Part shown: piece by piece, positions 33,047 to 41,110 of the stretch
Layout of the letters: every line of letters starts with the position of its first letter
Numbering within the stretch: position 1 is the first letter of the stretch
Source of the DNA: an uncultured Bacteroidota bacterium
Lineage (GTDB): Bacteria; Bacteroidota; Bacteroidia; Bacteroidales; P3
Length of the DNA: 52,711 nt
Assembly: GCA_902775135.1 (NCBI GenBank)
Contig: CACYKY010000014.1
Coordinates: forward strand, 1 to 52,711
Direction: 5' to 3'
Made by a program: the position numbers and the translations under genes
The notes under the pieces: model-generated
Database searches by the model: none
The model's input: only the letters and a program-made list of their open reading frames with translations
What the model was told of the DNA's origin: nothing

Positions 33047-33809
33047 CCTCGGGTTGCATGTCGTCGGCAAGCGACCCGACGGCTACCACAACCTCGAAAC
33101 CATCTTCCTGCCTGTCACAGACCTCTGCGACGAGCTGGAAATCACCGAACAGAATCCCCCGTCGGGGGGCGCCGCGCATGCGCCGCGCATGATACAGGAT
33201 GGCATCACCCTCGACAACGCCCCTGAGGACAACCTCTGCATGAAAGCATGGAGGCTGCTGCACGAGGAGTTCGGCATCCCGGCGGTGCACATCCGACTGA
33301 AGAAGGGCATCCCCTTCGGCGCCGGGTTGGGAGGAGGCAGCAGCGACGCCGCCTTCACGCTGAAAATGCTCAACGAGATGTTCTCGCTGCATCTGAACGA
33401 CACCGACTTGGAGCGCCGTGCCGCCATGCTGGGTGCCGACTGCGCCTTCTTCATCCAGAACCGCGCCGCCTACGCCACCGGCATCGGCGACCAGCTGGAG
33501 AATATCGAAATTCGAAATTCGAAATTCGAAGTTAAAATCGAGATTCCCGACGGCGAGCACGTCAGCACCAAGGAGGCCTATGGCGGTTTGAGACGCGACC
33601 TCTTCGGGACCCCAAGACCCGATTTGCGCGAGGCCATCAGACGGCCCATCGAGGAGTGGAGAAACCTCATCGTCAACGACTTCGAAAACTCGGTCTTCCC
33701 CGCACACCCCGCCATTGCCGCCCTCAAGGACGACTTCTACCGCCGCGGCGCCCTCTACGCCTCCATGACCGGCAGCGGCGCCGCCGTCTTCGGCATCTTC
33801 GCCCGCTGA
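33018..33809 (+). CDS. ispE: 4-diphosphocytidyl-2-C-methyl-D-erythritol kinase
   Basis: This GHMP kinase phosphorylates CDP-ME in the MEP isoprenoid pathway. It has 263 residues. The start MKTYPNCKINLGLHV carries the conserved N-terminal Lys/Asn, followed by KRPDGYHNLET. The ATP-binding motif is PFGAGLGGGSSDAA (99-112), and GADCAFFIQ and MTGSGAAVFGIF follow. The ATG at 33018 lies inside phoH; an earlier frame is unconserved. A short 7-bp tandem repeat encodes residues about 163-174, between the two domains. Confidence 0.95.
   Translation: MKTYPNCKINLGLHVVGKRPDGYHNLETIFLPVTDLCDELEITEQNPPSGGAAHAPRMIQDGITLDNAPEDNLCMKAWRLLHEEFGIPAVHIRLKKGIPFGAGLGGGSSDAAFTLKMLNEMFSLHLNDTDLERRAAMLGADCAFFIQNRAAYATGIGDQLENIEIRNSKFEVKIEIPDGEHVSTKEAYGGLRRDLFGTPRPDLREAIRRPIEEWRNLIVNDFENSVFPAHPAIAALKDDFYRRGALYASMTGSGAAVFGIFAR
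33505..33538 (+). repeat. 7-bp tandem repeat inside ispE (unit TCGAAAT)
   Basis: Units TCGAAAT (three times), TCGAAGT and a partial fifth lie in coding sequence. A 7-bp period is not a codon multiple, so each unit reads in a different frame. Confidence 0.85.
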
Positions 33810-33867
33810 AGTTTTTTTTTGCATCCACTGTCAGATTTCGGTCTCTCATGGGGTAATGTATAGATGA

Positions 33868-33984
33868 ATGGACAGACATGAGACATACACCGAACTACTG
33901 CGAGACCACTCCGCCCTCATCTGGAGCATGTGCCGCAATACCGCACATGGCGACTACGAGCGATGCCGCGACCTGTTCTAGGAC
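33868..33984 (+). other. in-frame 5' extension of the sigma factor, interrupted by an amber codon
   Basis: From the ATG at 33868 the frame of the downstream sigma gene encodes 37 residues that look like the start of a sigma-70 region 2 (HSALIWSMC, ERCRDLF). TAG at 33979-33981 interrupts it, where sigma proteins of this type normally have Gln (DLFQDV pattern). A single C-to-T change of CAG explains it. The frame continues without other damage into the next entry. Confidence 0.7.
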
Positions 33985-34977
33985 GTGTCGTTGCGGCTTT
34001 GGCAGCACTACGACGAGCTGCGCAGCGACGCCAAGTCCCACGAACGGAAAGCCTGGGTGGAATGGCAGGTGCGGCATGTACTGAATCATGCGGGACGGCG
34101 CGAACGACCTGTACCGATGAGCGACCTTCCCGAACAGCCCGACATCGATGCCCTGGACAAGGCCGAAATACGCACGCTGGTCAACGACCTTCTGACACAG
34201 CTCAATCCCGACGAACGGCAGATGTTGCAGATGCGCATGGACGGATACAGTGCCGGCGAGATAGCGAAGGAAATGGGTCTGAGCCGCGACACCGTCTATC
34301 AGCGCATGCACCGCACCCTGACCAAGGCCCGCAGGATATTGCTGGTGCTGTTCCTGCTGTTTATGGCCAGCTCCATCACCGTCGCCGTGGTGCCGTCGTG
34401 GCGGCAGAAAGTCTTCGGCGGCGGCAATCCATCGGCAACTGATACAACCCCCTCCAGCACCGCCAGTCCCTCCACGCCAGTCCCTGCGCCGGTTGCCGAC
34501 AGCAACGCGGACAGCATTCCTGCACACCGTGCATGGGTGCCTCCGCAGCCCATCCAGCACCTGGTCGCCGCAGCCGACACGTCGCTGCCCATGCCCTTGC
34601 CAACCTTTGACGAGTCCTGCGGCTGCCCCCAAGGCTATCAAAGGAAAACACAGACAGACAGCCTCGACACACTCGACGACCCCTGCGAACCCATACCCGA
34701 TGAACTGCCGCCGGCAACCATCAGGGTGGTGGGGAACACCATCGTGGTGGAGGATGTCATGAATGAACTTGTCGATATTTACGACACACGTGGGCGTCTG
34801 GTGGCCACAGCACATTGCGACGGCCGTTGCGCTATATCTTTCAAGATCGAGCAGAACTATCCGCGAGACAGATCCACCACAACACATGTCTTGTGGGTGC
34901 ATGTAGGGAACCGTCCACGTCAACGCGTCATAATAGAAGACCAACGGAATGACAGCCCACGCGTGTACGTTCGATGA
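33985..34977 (+). CDS. membrane-tethered sigma-70 family protein with periplasmic sorting-domain-like tail
   Basis: Counting from the GTG at 33985, the protein has 330 residues. Residues 1-35 complete a sigma region 2 (VSLRLWQHYDELR). Residues about 61-116 form sigma region 4, with LNPDERQMLQMRMDGYSAGE and the helix-turn-helix MGLSRDTVYQRMHRTL. One membrane helix spans 118-136, then a Pro/Ser/Thr-rich linker (146-205) and a Cys-bearing stretch (C212, C214, C234). A terminal beta domain (about 245-317) reads IRVVGNTIVVED, VDIYDTRGRLV and HVGNRPRQRVII. That last part resembles the tail of the LRR protein 34 bp downstream. If the upstream TAG is read as a stop, the native protein would need re-initiation at this GTG or readthrough. 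An ECF-type sigma regulating surface genes is the likely role, by inference. Confidence 0.8.
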   Translation: MSLRLWQHYDELRSDAKSHERKAWVEWQVRHVLNHAGRRERPVPMSDLPEQPDIDALDKAEIRTLVNDLLTQLNPDERQMLQMRMDGYSAGEIAKEMGLSRDTVYQRMHRTLTKARRILLVLFLLFMASSITVAVVPSWRQKVFGGGNPSATDTTPSSTASPSTPVPAPVADSNADSIPAHRAWVPPQPIQHLVAAADTSLPMPLPTFDESCGCPQGYQRKTQTDSLDTLDDPCEPIPDELPPATIRVVGNTIVVEDVMNELVDIYDTRGRLVATAHCDGRCAISFKIEQNYPRDRSTTTHVLWVHVGNRPRQRVIIEDQRNDSPRVYVR

Positions 34978-35011
34978 ACAGAATCTTTATTCCTTTCAAA
35001 AAAATATAATA

Positions 35012-36799
35012 ATGAAAAAATTCTGTGCAATCATCATGATGAGCCTGACTGTCAGCGCCATGGGGCAGCAGGTATTTTTTGAAGCCGACGGCATCGCGTA
35101 CGGCGTCACATCGGAGCAGACTGTAGAAGTATTGCCCAAGTATTACTTTTACAACAGCCCCTACAGTGGTGCCCTCTCCATTCCCCAGACGGTGGAACAC
35201 GACGGCGCTACCTATACCGTGACGGCACTGGCGGCATCGGCCTTCGAGAGTTGCACCACGGTCACCAGCCTTACCCTGCCACCCACCATACGCACTATCG
35301 GCTCGTATTGCTTTTACGACTGCCGTTTCAGCACCCTGCTGCTACCCGACTCGTTGCGCGTCATCGAAGACCACGCCTTCCTCTACGCCAACGTCACGTC
35401 GCTGCACCTGCCGGCCTGCTTTGAGGAATACGGCGAGTGTGCCTTCTGGCTGAGGAACCTGGCGAGCATCACCGTCGACGAGGGCAATCCCCGCTACCGT
35501 TCCATCGACGGCTGGCTCTACAGCAAAGACAGTCTGACCCTCTGCCTGGTACCCAGCGGGACGACGGGAGCCGTCAGTGTGCCGCAATATGTGCGTCATC
35601 TCGGTTGGATGGCTTTCGGCTTTTGCGGTCAAATAAATTCGGTGACACTACCCGAAGGTCTGGAAAGCATCGGCGACTTCGCCTTCAACTGTTGCGCCTC
35701 GGTCGATGGCATCGTCATCCCATCGACGGTGACGCACATCGGCATCTGTCCCTTTTCTTACTGCCCGCAGATGAACAATCTCTCTCTTTCCCCCGGCAAC
35801 AGCCGCTACGTGCTCGACGGCCTGCTGCTCTACAACAGCAGCTACGACACACTAGTATCATGCCACAAGTCGGGCGCCACGGTCACGCTACACCCTAACG
35901 TGAAAGTGGTGGGCGGCTTCGAGAACAACACCTGGGTGCGGAATATCACATTACCCGAGAGTGTGACCGCCATCACCGACAACTGCTTCAACGGATGCAA
36001 ATTCACCAGCATCGCGCTGCCGGCCCACATGCAATCGATAGGCAGGAAAGCCTTTTCGGAGAACGACCGCCTCGCCAGCGTCACCATGCCGCAAACACTA
36101 CTCTCCATGGGCCAAGGGGCATTCGAATTCTGCTTTGCACTCACCTCCATTGCGATTCCCGACTCACTGCGCGTTATTCCCAAGGAGGCCTTCAACTCGT
36201 GCATCAAACTCAGCTCCGTTACTTGGAACAACGATGTGGAAGAAATAGGAGACTATGCCTTCTGGGCGATGGGGCAAATGAGCAGCACCCATGTCACAAC
36301 ACTCAGCCTGCCGACGTCATTGAGAAAGATTGGCGAATGTGCTTTCGGTGCATGCGACAACAACTTGCGTAACGTGTATTTCAACGGGCCGCTCGACACC
36401 ATGGGCGAAGCCGTGTTCAGCGGCGCCAACCTCGACCATATCCGTTTCTCCAATGGCAATCCTCCGGTTGCCACTGGTGAAGGCCCGCTCCATGACATCG
36501 GTCGCATCGACAGCATCGCCGTCCCCTGCGGTAGCCTCGATGCCTGGCTGGCCGACAGCTATTGGGGACAATTCGCCGACAAATACCACGAGAACTGCAG
36601 CGGCATTGACGACATCCATTCGCCCAACATCAAAGTCCACTCCCACGAAGGACGTATCATGGTCGAAGGCACCGACGGTGAAGCCATCCAAATCTTCGAC
36701 ATCACAGGCCGCATCATCCCCAATGAGAACCTATCCACCGGAGTCTACCTCGTCCGCGTCGGTCACCGCCCCGCCCGTAAAGTGGTCGTAATACAATAA
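35012..36799 (+). CDS. BspA-like leucine-rich-repeat protein with T9SS sorting domain
   Basis: The secreted surface protein has 595 residues with a signal peptide (about 1-19, SAMGQQ). It carries about a dozen LRR_5/BspA repeats with the core pattern SLTLPPTIRTIGSYCFYDC, from about residue 50 to 500. The end is a type A sorting domain (IQIFDITGRII, GVYLVRVGHRP, RKVVVIQ). BspA-type repeats bind host or partner proteins in known cases. The ATG at 35012 (MKKFCAII) gives the signal peptide, whereas an earlier frame does not. The sigma gene is 34 bp upstream, so they are probably co-transcribed and functionally linked. Confidence 0.92.
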   Translation: MKKFCAIIMMSLTVSAMGQQVFFEADGIAYGVTSEQTVEVLPKYYFYNSPYSGALSIPQTVEHDGATYTVTALAASAFESCTTVTSLTLPPTIRTIGSYCFYDCRFSTLLLPDSLRVIEDHAFLYANVTSLHLPACFEEYGECAFWLRNLASITVDEGNPRYRSIDGWLYSKDSLTLCLVPSGTTGAVSVPQYVRHLGWMAFGFCGQINSVTLPEGLESIGDFAFNCCASVDGIVIPSTVTHIGICPFSYCPQMNNLSLSPGNSRYVLDGLLLYNSSYDTLVSCHKSGATVTLHPNVKVVGGFENNTWVRNITLPESVTAITDNCFNGCKFTSIALPAHMQSIGRKAFSENDRLASVTMPQTLLSMGQGAFEFCFALTSIAIPDSLRVIPKEAFNSCIKLSSVTWNNDVEEIGDYAFWAMGQMSSTHVTTLSLPTSLRKIGECAFGACDNNLRNVYFNGPLDTMGEAVFSGANLDHIRFSNGNPPVATGEGPLHDIGRIDSIAVPCGSLDAWLADSYWGQFADKYHENCSGIDDIHSPNIKVHSHEGRIMVEGTDGEAIQIFDITGRIIPNENLSTGVYLVRVGHRPARKVVVIQ

Positions 36800-36966
36800 A
36801 CGTCACCGAGTTCGGCCTCAACTCCTCCATCATCAACCTCACCGGCACCATGCGCGACTGCAACGAACTCATCACCAACGGCAACGACGTATCCCTTCCC
36901 ATCACCATCCAACTCTACGACTGGTTCCAGGTCATCAACTACCCCACCGGCGCCACCCGCCAGTAA
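36799..36966 (+). pseudogene. possible remnant 3' end of a lost coding sequence
   Basis: A frame with coding-like GC-rich third positions runs from the LRR stop codon to TAA at 36964-36966. It encodes about 55 residues (for example SLPITIQLYDWFQVINYP) without a proper start. It sits before a terminator. I do not recognise the family. It may be the tail of a deleted gene. The rest of this 297-bp gap holds that terminator and the next promoter. Confidence 0.4.
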
Positions 36967-36988
36967 GCGTGACACAGCCGAACCCTGC

Positions 36989-37020
36989 GGCCCGCCAGAG
37001 TCATCTCCGGCGGGCCTTTC
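36989..37020 (+). terminator. rho-independent terminator after the LRR gene region
   Basis: Arms GGCCCGCC and GGCGGGCC (36989-36996/37009-37016) with a 12-base loop are followed by TTTC. It would end transcripts of the sigma-LRR unit. Confidence 0.75.
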
Positions 37021-37043
37021 TATTACCCCAGTGGCAAAATTAA

Positions 37044-37075
37044 TTTGGCTATGTAAAATATAATGTGTAATTTTG
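37044..37075 (+). promoter_or_regulatory. promoter of the four-helix-bundle gene
   Basis: TTTG (37044-37047) and TAATTTTG (37068-37075) are 20 bp apart. The short leader leads to the ATG at 37097 and rules out the in-frame TTG at 37073. Confidence 0.8.
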
Positions 37076-37096
37076 CAAAATCAAAAACAGAAGAAA

Positions 37097-37666
37097 ATGG
37101 ACAGCAACAACCACAATCAACTCCTGGCATCCAGTGGCGACTATCGCCAACTGATATGCTACCAGAAATCTGTGGTTGTATACGATTTGACCTACTGGTT
37201 CTGCGAGCAATACATGAATCGCAGCAAAGACAGGACCGTCGACCAAATGGTGCAGGCAGCCCGCAGCGGAAAACAGAACATAGTGGAAGGGGTGACCGAC
37301 GGAGCCGCCAGCAAAGAGTCGGAGCTGAAGTTGCTGAAGGTCGCCGCCGGAAGCCTGCACGAACTACACGAGGACTACGAGGACTGGCTCCGCACACACC
37401 AGCATGCCATCTGGGCGAAAGACAGTGTCGAGACAAAAGCCCTGTGGACCTTGGGGAAAGAGCACAGCGAACCCGAATACTACCTTCAGCTGGCACGCAC
37501 ACGCCCTCCGCAGACAACAGCCAACATCGCCCGGGGAATGACTGAACAAGCCCTCTACTTCCTCGACCGGCTCATCCAATCGAAGACGAAGCAGTTTGTC
37601 GAAAACGGAGGCTTGAAAGAGCAGATGTATCGAGCCAGACAAGAATACCGGCAGCGGAACGGCTAG
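37097..37666 (+). CDS. four-helix-bundle protein (23S rRNA-IVP-like, with suffix domain)
   Basis: The 189-residue protein belongs to the S23/IVP-related four-helix-bundle family. The core is SKDRTVDQMVQAARSGKQNI and EGVTDGAASKESELKLLKVA. A C-terminal suffix helix pair carries MTEQALYFLDRLIQSK. Members first came from rRNA intervening sequences but occur as free genes in many Bacteroidota. Function is unknown; recombination or RNA-associated roles have been suggested. It has its own promoter. Confidence 0.9.
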   Translation: MDSNNHNQLLASSGDYRQLICYQKSVVVYDLTYWFCEQYMNRSKDRTVDQMVQAARSGKQNIVEGVTDGAASKESELKLLKVAAGSLHELHEDYEDWLRTHQHAIWAKDSVETKALWTLGKEHSEPEYYLQLARTRPPQTTANIARGMTEQALYFLDRLIQSKTKQFVENGGLKEQMYRARQEYRQRNG

Positions 37667-37713
37667 GCAGGAGGAAAAGAATGGAAATAATAGAAGAAAA
37701 TGGAAATAAATAA

Positions 37714-37800
37714 TGGAATAAATGGAGATAATGGAATAAATAGAATCAATTGATTCAATTAATTCAATCAATTCAATTAACTCAATCAACTCAATCAATT
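37714..37800 (+). repeat. 9-bp degenerate tandem repeat upstream of fba
   Basis: Roughly nine to ten units run without a break. They begin as TGGAATAAA-type units and drift into AATTCAATC-type units. The repeat fills most of the 169-bp gap before the aldolase gene. I see no clear -7 box in the gap. Confidence 0.85.
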
Positions 37801-37835
37801 CAAAAAAAATCAATCCCAATAAAAAATAAAACATC

Positions 37836-38834
37836 ATGGTAGACTACAAAAAAATAGGACTGGTGAACACCCGCGAGATGTTCAAGAAAGCAGTCAACGG
37901 CGGCTACGCCATCCCCGCCTTCAACTTCAACAACATGGAGCAGATGCAGGCCATCATCATGGCCGCCGTCGAGACCAAGAGTCCCGTCATCCTGCAGGTG
38001 AGCAAGGGCGCACGCGAATACGCCAACCCCACCCTGCTGCGCTACATGGCCGAAGGCGCCGTCGAGTACGCCAAGGAACTCGGCTGCCCCAACCCCCAGA
38101 TAGTGCTGCACCTCGACCACGGCGACAGCTTCGAGACCTGCAAGAGTTGCATCGACATGGGCTTCTCCAGCGTCATGTACGACGGCAGCGCCCTCCCCTA
38201 TGAGGAGAACATCCGTATCTCCCGCCAGGTCGTGGAGTACGCCCACAAGTACGACGTCACCGTCGAGTGCGAGCTCGGCGTGCTGGCCGGCGTCGAGGAC
38301 GAGGTGGCCTCCGAGGTCTCCCACTACACCAAGCCCGAAGAAGTCATCGACTTCGCCACCCGCACCGGCTGCGACTCGCTGGCCATCAGCATCGGAACCA
38401 GCCACGGCGCCTACAAGTTCAAACCCGAGCAGTGCACCGTCGACCCCAAGACCGGCCGCCTGCTGCCTCCTCCGCTGGCCTTCGACGTCCTCGAAGCCGT
38501 CGAGAAGAAGCTCCCCGGTTTCCCCATCGTGCTCCACGGCTCCAGCTCCGTGCCCCAGGACGAGGTGGACACCATCAACGCCAACGGTGGCGCCCTGAAG
38601 GCCGCCGTGGGTATCCCCGAGGAGCAGCTCCGCAAGGCCGCCAAGAGCGCCGTCTGCAAGATTAACATCGACAGCGACAGCCGCCTGGCAATGACCGCCG
38701 CCATCCGCAAACACATGGCCGAGCACCCCGACCACTTCGACCCGCGCCAGTACCTCAAACCTGCCCGCGAGAGCATGAAGAAGATGTACATCCACAAGAT
38801 TGTCAACGTCCTCGGTTCCAACGACAAACTCTAA
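37836..38834 (+). CDS. fba: class II fructose-bisphosphate aldolase
   Basis: This zinc-dependent enzyme of glycolysis cleaves fructose-1,6-bisphosphate. It has 332 residues forming a TIM barrel. Metal and substrate motifs are visible: AFNFNNMEQ, LHLDHGDSFE (zinc His), YDGSALPYEENI, VECELGVLAG, GTSHGAYKF (zinc His) and VLHGSSSVP (zinc His). The last region ends KIVNVLGSNDK. Codon use is strongly biased to C-ending codons, in line with high expression. It has a strong terminator. Confidence 0.97.
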   Translation: MVDYKKIGLVNTREMFKKAVNGGYAIPAFNFNNMEQMQAIIMAAVETKSPVILQVSKGAREYANPTLLRYMAEGAVEYAKELGCPNPQIVLHLDHGDSFETCKSCIDMGFSSVMYDGSALPYEENIRISRQVVEYAHKYDVTVECELGVLAGVEDEVASEVSHYTKPEEVIDFATRTGCDSLAISIGTSHGAYKFKPEQCTVDPKTGRLLPPPLAFDVLEAVEKKLPGFPIVLHGSSSVPQDEVDTINANGGALKAAVGIPEEQLRKAAKSAVCKINIDSDSRLAMTAAIRKHMAEHPDHFDPRQYLKPARESMKKMYIHKIVNVLGSNDKL

Positions 38835-38860
38835 ACCCCGCGACGCAGACACACCCCACT

Positions 38861-38892
38861 GCCCGGGGCGAGCCATATAGCTCGCCCCGGGC
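38861..38892 (+). terminator. rho-independent terminator of fba
   Basis: A 13-bp perfect GC-rich stem (GCCCGGGGCGAGC) with loop CATATA is followed by TTGTTTTA. Confidence 0.92.
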
Positions 38893-38997
38893 TTGTTTTA
38901 CATAAGAAAGGCCAGGAAGAAGACGTGTATCAGGGGTACCCGTCAAAAACACACAATAAAAAAGGATTTTACGCGTTATGACAGAAAATTTATAAAG

Positions 38998-40815
38998 ATG
39001 AAGAAACCCTTATCCTTTGGAATGACCATGCTGGCTTCGGCCTTGGGCATGGTGATAGTGTCGGTGATTTCCGGCATACTGATGTTTGCCATGATGCTGC
39101 TGATGGTGGCCTCTGTGGCCAAGATGGACAACAGCGAGATGACACCCGTACGCAAAGGCTCGGTGCTCAAAGTGGACCTTAGCCGCATCAGCGGCGACCG
39201 CACACAGAGCGGTCTGACGATGTCGCTCGGCGGCGGCAAGACCGTGGGTCTGCTGGATGCCGTCTACGCCATCCGCCACGCTGCCGACGACGACCGTATC
39301 AACGCCCTCTATCTGACCGACGCCGGCCTCGGCGAACTCTCCTGGGGTTCGCTCACCGAATTGCGTGCCGCCATCGAGGACTTCCACAACAAGAAACCCG
39401 TGGTCGCCTATGCCACCACCTGGTCGCAAGGCGGCTATTACGTAGCTTCCGTCGCCAACCGCATCTGCCTGCACCCCAGCGGAATGGTCGACTTCCGCGG
39501 CATGGGTGCCGAGGTGATGTACTACAAAGAACTGCTGGACAAGCTGGGCGTCGAGATGCAACTCATCCGCCCCGAGAGCTGCGCCTACAAGAGCGCCGGC
39601 GAGGTCTACACCCTCAACCACATGTCCGCCGCCAACCGCGAGCAGATTCGCGCCTACATCTCAAGCATTTGGAACACCGCCACCAACACCATTGCCGCCA
39701 GCCGCAACATCGACGTGGCCAAACTCAACGCCATTGCCGACAACCTGAGCGGATACTTGGCCGACGATGCCCAGAAGAACGGTCTCGTCGACGCCCTGCG
39801 CTTCGAAGAAGATGTGCGCCAGGAGCTTAAGGACAAGCACGACGGCAAGCAGCTCCTCCTCCTGGAGGACTACGCCAAGAACTTCAACCTGACCTCCGCC
39901 AACAAGCAGTCGAAGGACAAGATAGCCGTCATCTATGCCGAAGGCAACGTCATGGACGGCAGCGCCCGCGGCATGGACATGGGCGTCTACGGCGACGACA
40001 TCGTCAAAGCCCTGCGCCAGGCTTCGGAGGACAAAGCGGTGAAAGCCATCGTGCTGCGTGTCAATTCGCCCGGCGGCCAGGCCACAGCCAGCGAAAGCAT
40101 GACCCACGCCGTCATGCAGGCCCGCGAGAAGAAGCCCGTCATCGTCTCCATGGGCGACCTGGCGGCATCGGCAGGCTATGAGATGAGCTGCATGGCCGAT
40201 GTCATCGTGGCCCAGCCCACCACCATCACCGGCTCCATAGGCGTCTTCGGCACCCTGCCCAACGTGGGAAATCTCATGCGTAAAAAACTGGGACTCAATA
40301 TCGACACCGTCAGCACCAACCGCAACGCCAACGGTCTGACCATCTTCCGCCCGCTGAGTCCGACGGCAATGGCCATGATGGAGCGCAACGTAGAGGACTT
40401 CTACAAAGTCTTCGTAGGCCGTGTGGCCGAGGGACGCGGCATGAGCTATGACGCTGTGCATCAGATTGCCCGTGGACGTGTATGGACCGGCGTCGACGCC
40501 AAACAAATCGGGCTTGTGGACACCCTGGGCGGCATCGACCTGGCCCTGAGCATCGCCGCCGAGAAGGCAGGTCTCGAGCACTACGCCGTCAAAGCCTATC
40601 CCGCCGAGAAGGACGTATGGACACAGCTGCAGGAAATCCTCGGCGACGCCCCCGACAGCGACCTGAACCTCCTTGCCAAAGGCTGGATTGCCTACCGCTG
40701 GAAGACAGCAGGGAAAACACATAAAACGCTGTCGCGCATGGAGCAAGACCTGCTCTTCGTCTCCCAAAGCGAAGGACTGCAGGCCCGAATCCCCTTCATC
40801 GTGGTGACGGACTGA
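38998..40815 (+). CDS. sppA: signal peptide peptidase SppA, 67-kDa type
   Basis: This membrane serine protease clears cleaved signal peptides. It has 605 residues. One N-terminal membrane segment (about 14-40) is followed by tandem ClpP-like domains. The catalytic Lys is K198 (CAYKSAGE) in the first repeat and the nucleophile S390 (DLAASAGYE) in the second, as in the E. coli long form. [12 protein letters not shown] shows the oxyanion strand. The ATG at 38998 gives the membrane helix at the right place; the longer frame runs through the fba terminator. Confidence 0.96.
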   Translation: MKKPLSFGMTMLASALGMVIVSVISGILMFAMMLLMVASVAKMDNSEMTPVRKGSVLKVDLSRISGDRTQSGLTMSLGGGKTVGLLDAVYAIRHAADDDRINALYLTDAGLGELSWGSLTELRAAIEDFHNKKPVVAYATTWSQGGYYVASVANRICLHPSGMVDFRGMGAEVMYYKELLDKLGVEMQLIRPESCAYKSAGEVYTLNHMSAANREQIRAYISSIWNTATNTIAASRNIDVAKLNAIADNLSGYLADDAQKNGLVDALRFEEDVRQELKDKHDGKQLLLLEDYAKNFNLTSANKQSKDKIAVIYAEGNVMDGSARGMDMGVYGDDIVKALRQASEDKAVKAIVLRVNSPGGQATASESMTHAVMQAREKKPVIVSMGDLAASAGYEMSCMADVIVAQPTTITGSIGVFGTLPNVGNLMRKKLGLNIDTVSTNRNANGLTIFRPLSPTAMAMMERNVEDFYKVFVGRVAEGRGMSYDAVHQIARGRVWTGVDAKQIGLVDTLGGIDLALSIAAEKAGLEHYAVKAYPAEKDVWTQLQEILGDAPDSDLNLLAKGWIAYRWKTAGKTHKTLSRMEQDLLFVSQSEGLQARIPFIVVTD

Positions 40816-40868
40816 CACATGTGGGGATGGACTATCGCAAACCAATCAGAATCAAAGAATAAACGCTT

Positions 40869-41072
40869 ATGATTATCGTAAACCTGGACACCATGCTGAC
40901 AAAGCGCAAGATGACCCTTGCCGAGCTTAGCGAACGTGTAGGCATCACTACGGCCAACCTGAGCATCCTGAAAACCGGGAAGTCGCGCGCCATCAGGTTT
41001 TCGACCCTGAACGCCATTTGCAAAGTCCTCCACTGCCAGCCCGGCGACATTCTGGAATACCGTCCCGTTTAA
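40869..41072 (+). CDS. small Cro/CI-type (XRE) transcriptional regulator
   Basis: The 67-residue protein consists only of a helix-turn-helix domain (MTLAELSERVGITTANLSIL, then the INAICKVL-type recognition region, here TLNAICKVLHCQPGDILEY). It resembles the YozG-like small XRE group. It follows sppA by 53 bp on the same strand and may share its transcript. Its operator is unknown. Confidence 0.93.
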   Translation: MIIVNLDTMLTKRKMTLAELSERVGITTANLSILKTGKSRAIRFSTLNAICKVLHCQPGDILEYRPV

Positions 41073-41082
41073 GGGAAAACAC

Positions 41083-41110
41083 AAAAAAAGGGGTGGAATC
41101 ATTCCACCCC
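41083..41110 (-). terminator. terminator overlapping the tex stop codon
   Basis: On the minus strand GGGGTGG and CCACCCC pair, flanking AATGATT, and are followed by seven T's. The tex stop TGA lies at the centre of the loop, so the last tex codons form the 5' arm. Confidence 0.85.

Noticed and set aside
37073..37096. TTG start for the four-helix-bundle gene
   Set aside because: It overlaps the -7 promoter box, so it would lie before the transcription start.
37681..37800. Short regular repeats that could suggest a CRISPR array
   Set aside because: The units are 9 bp, contiguous and degenerate, with no spacers and no cas genes. It is a simple tandem repeat.
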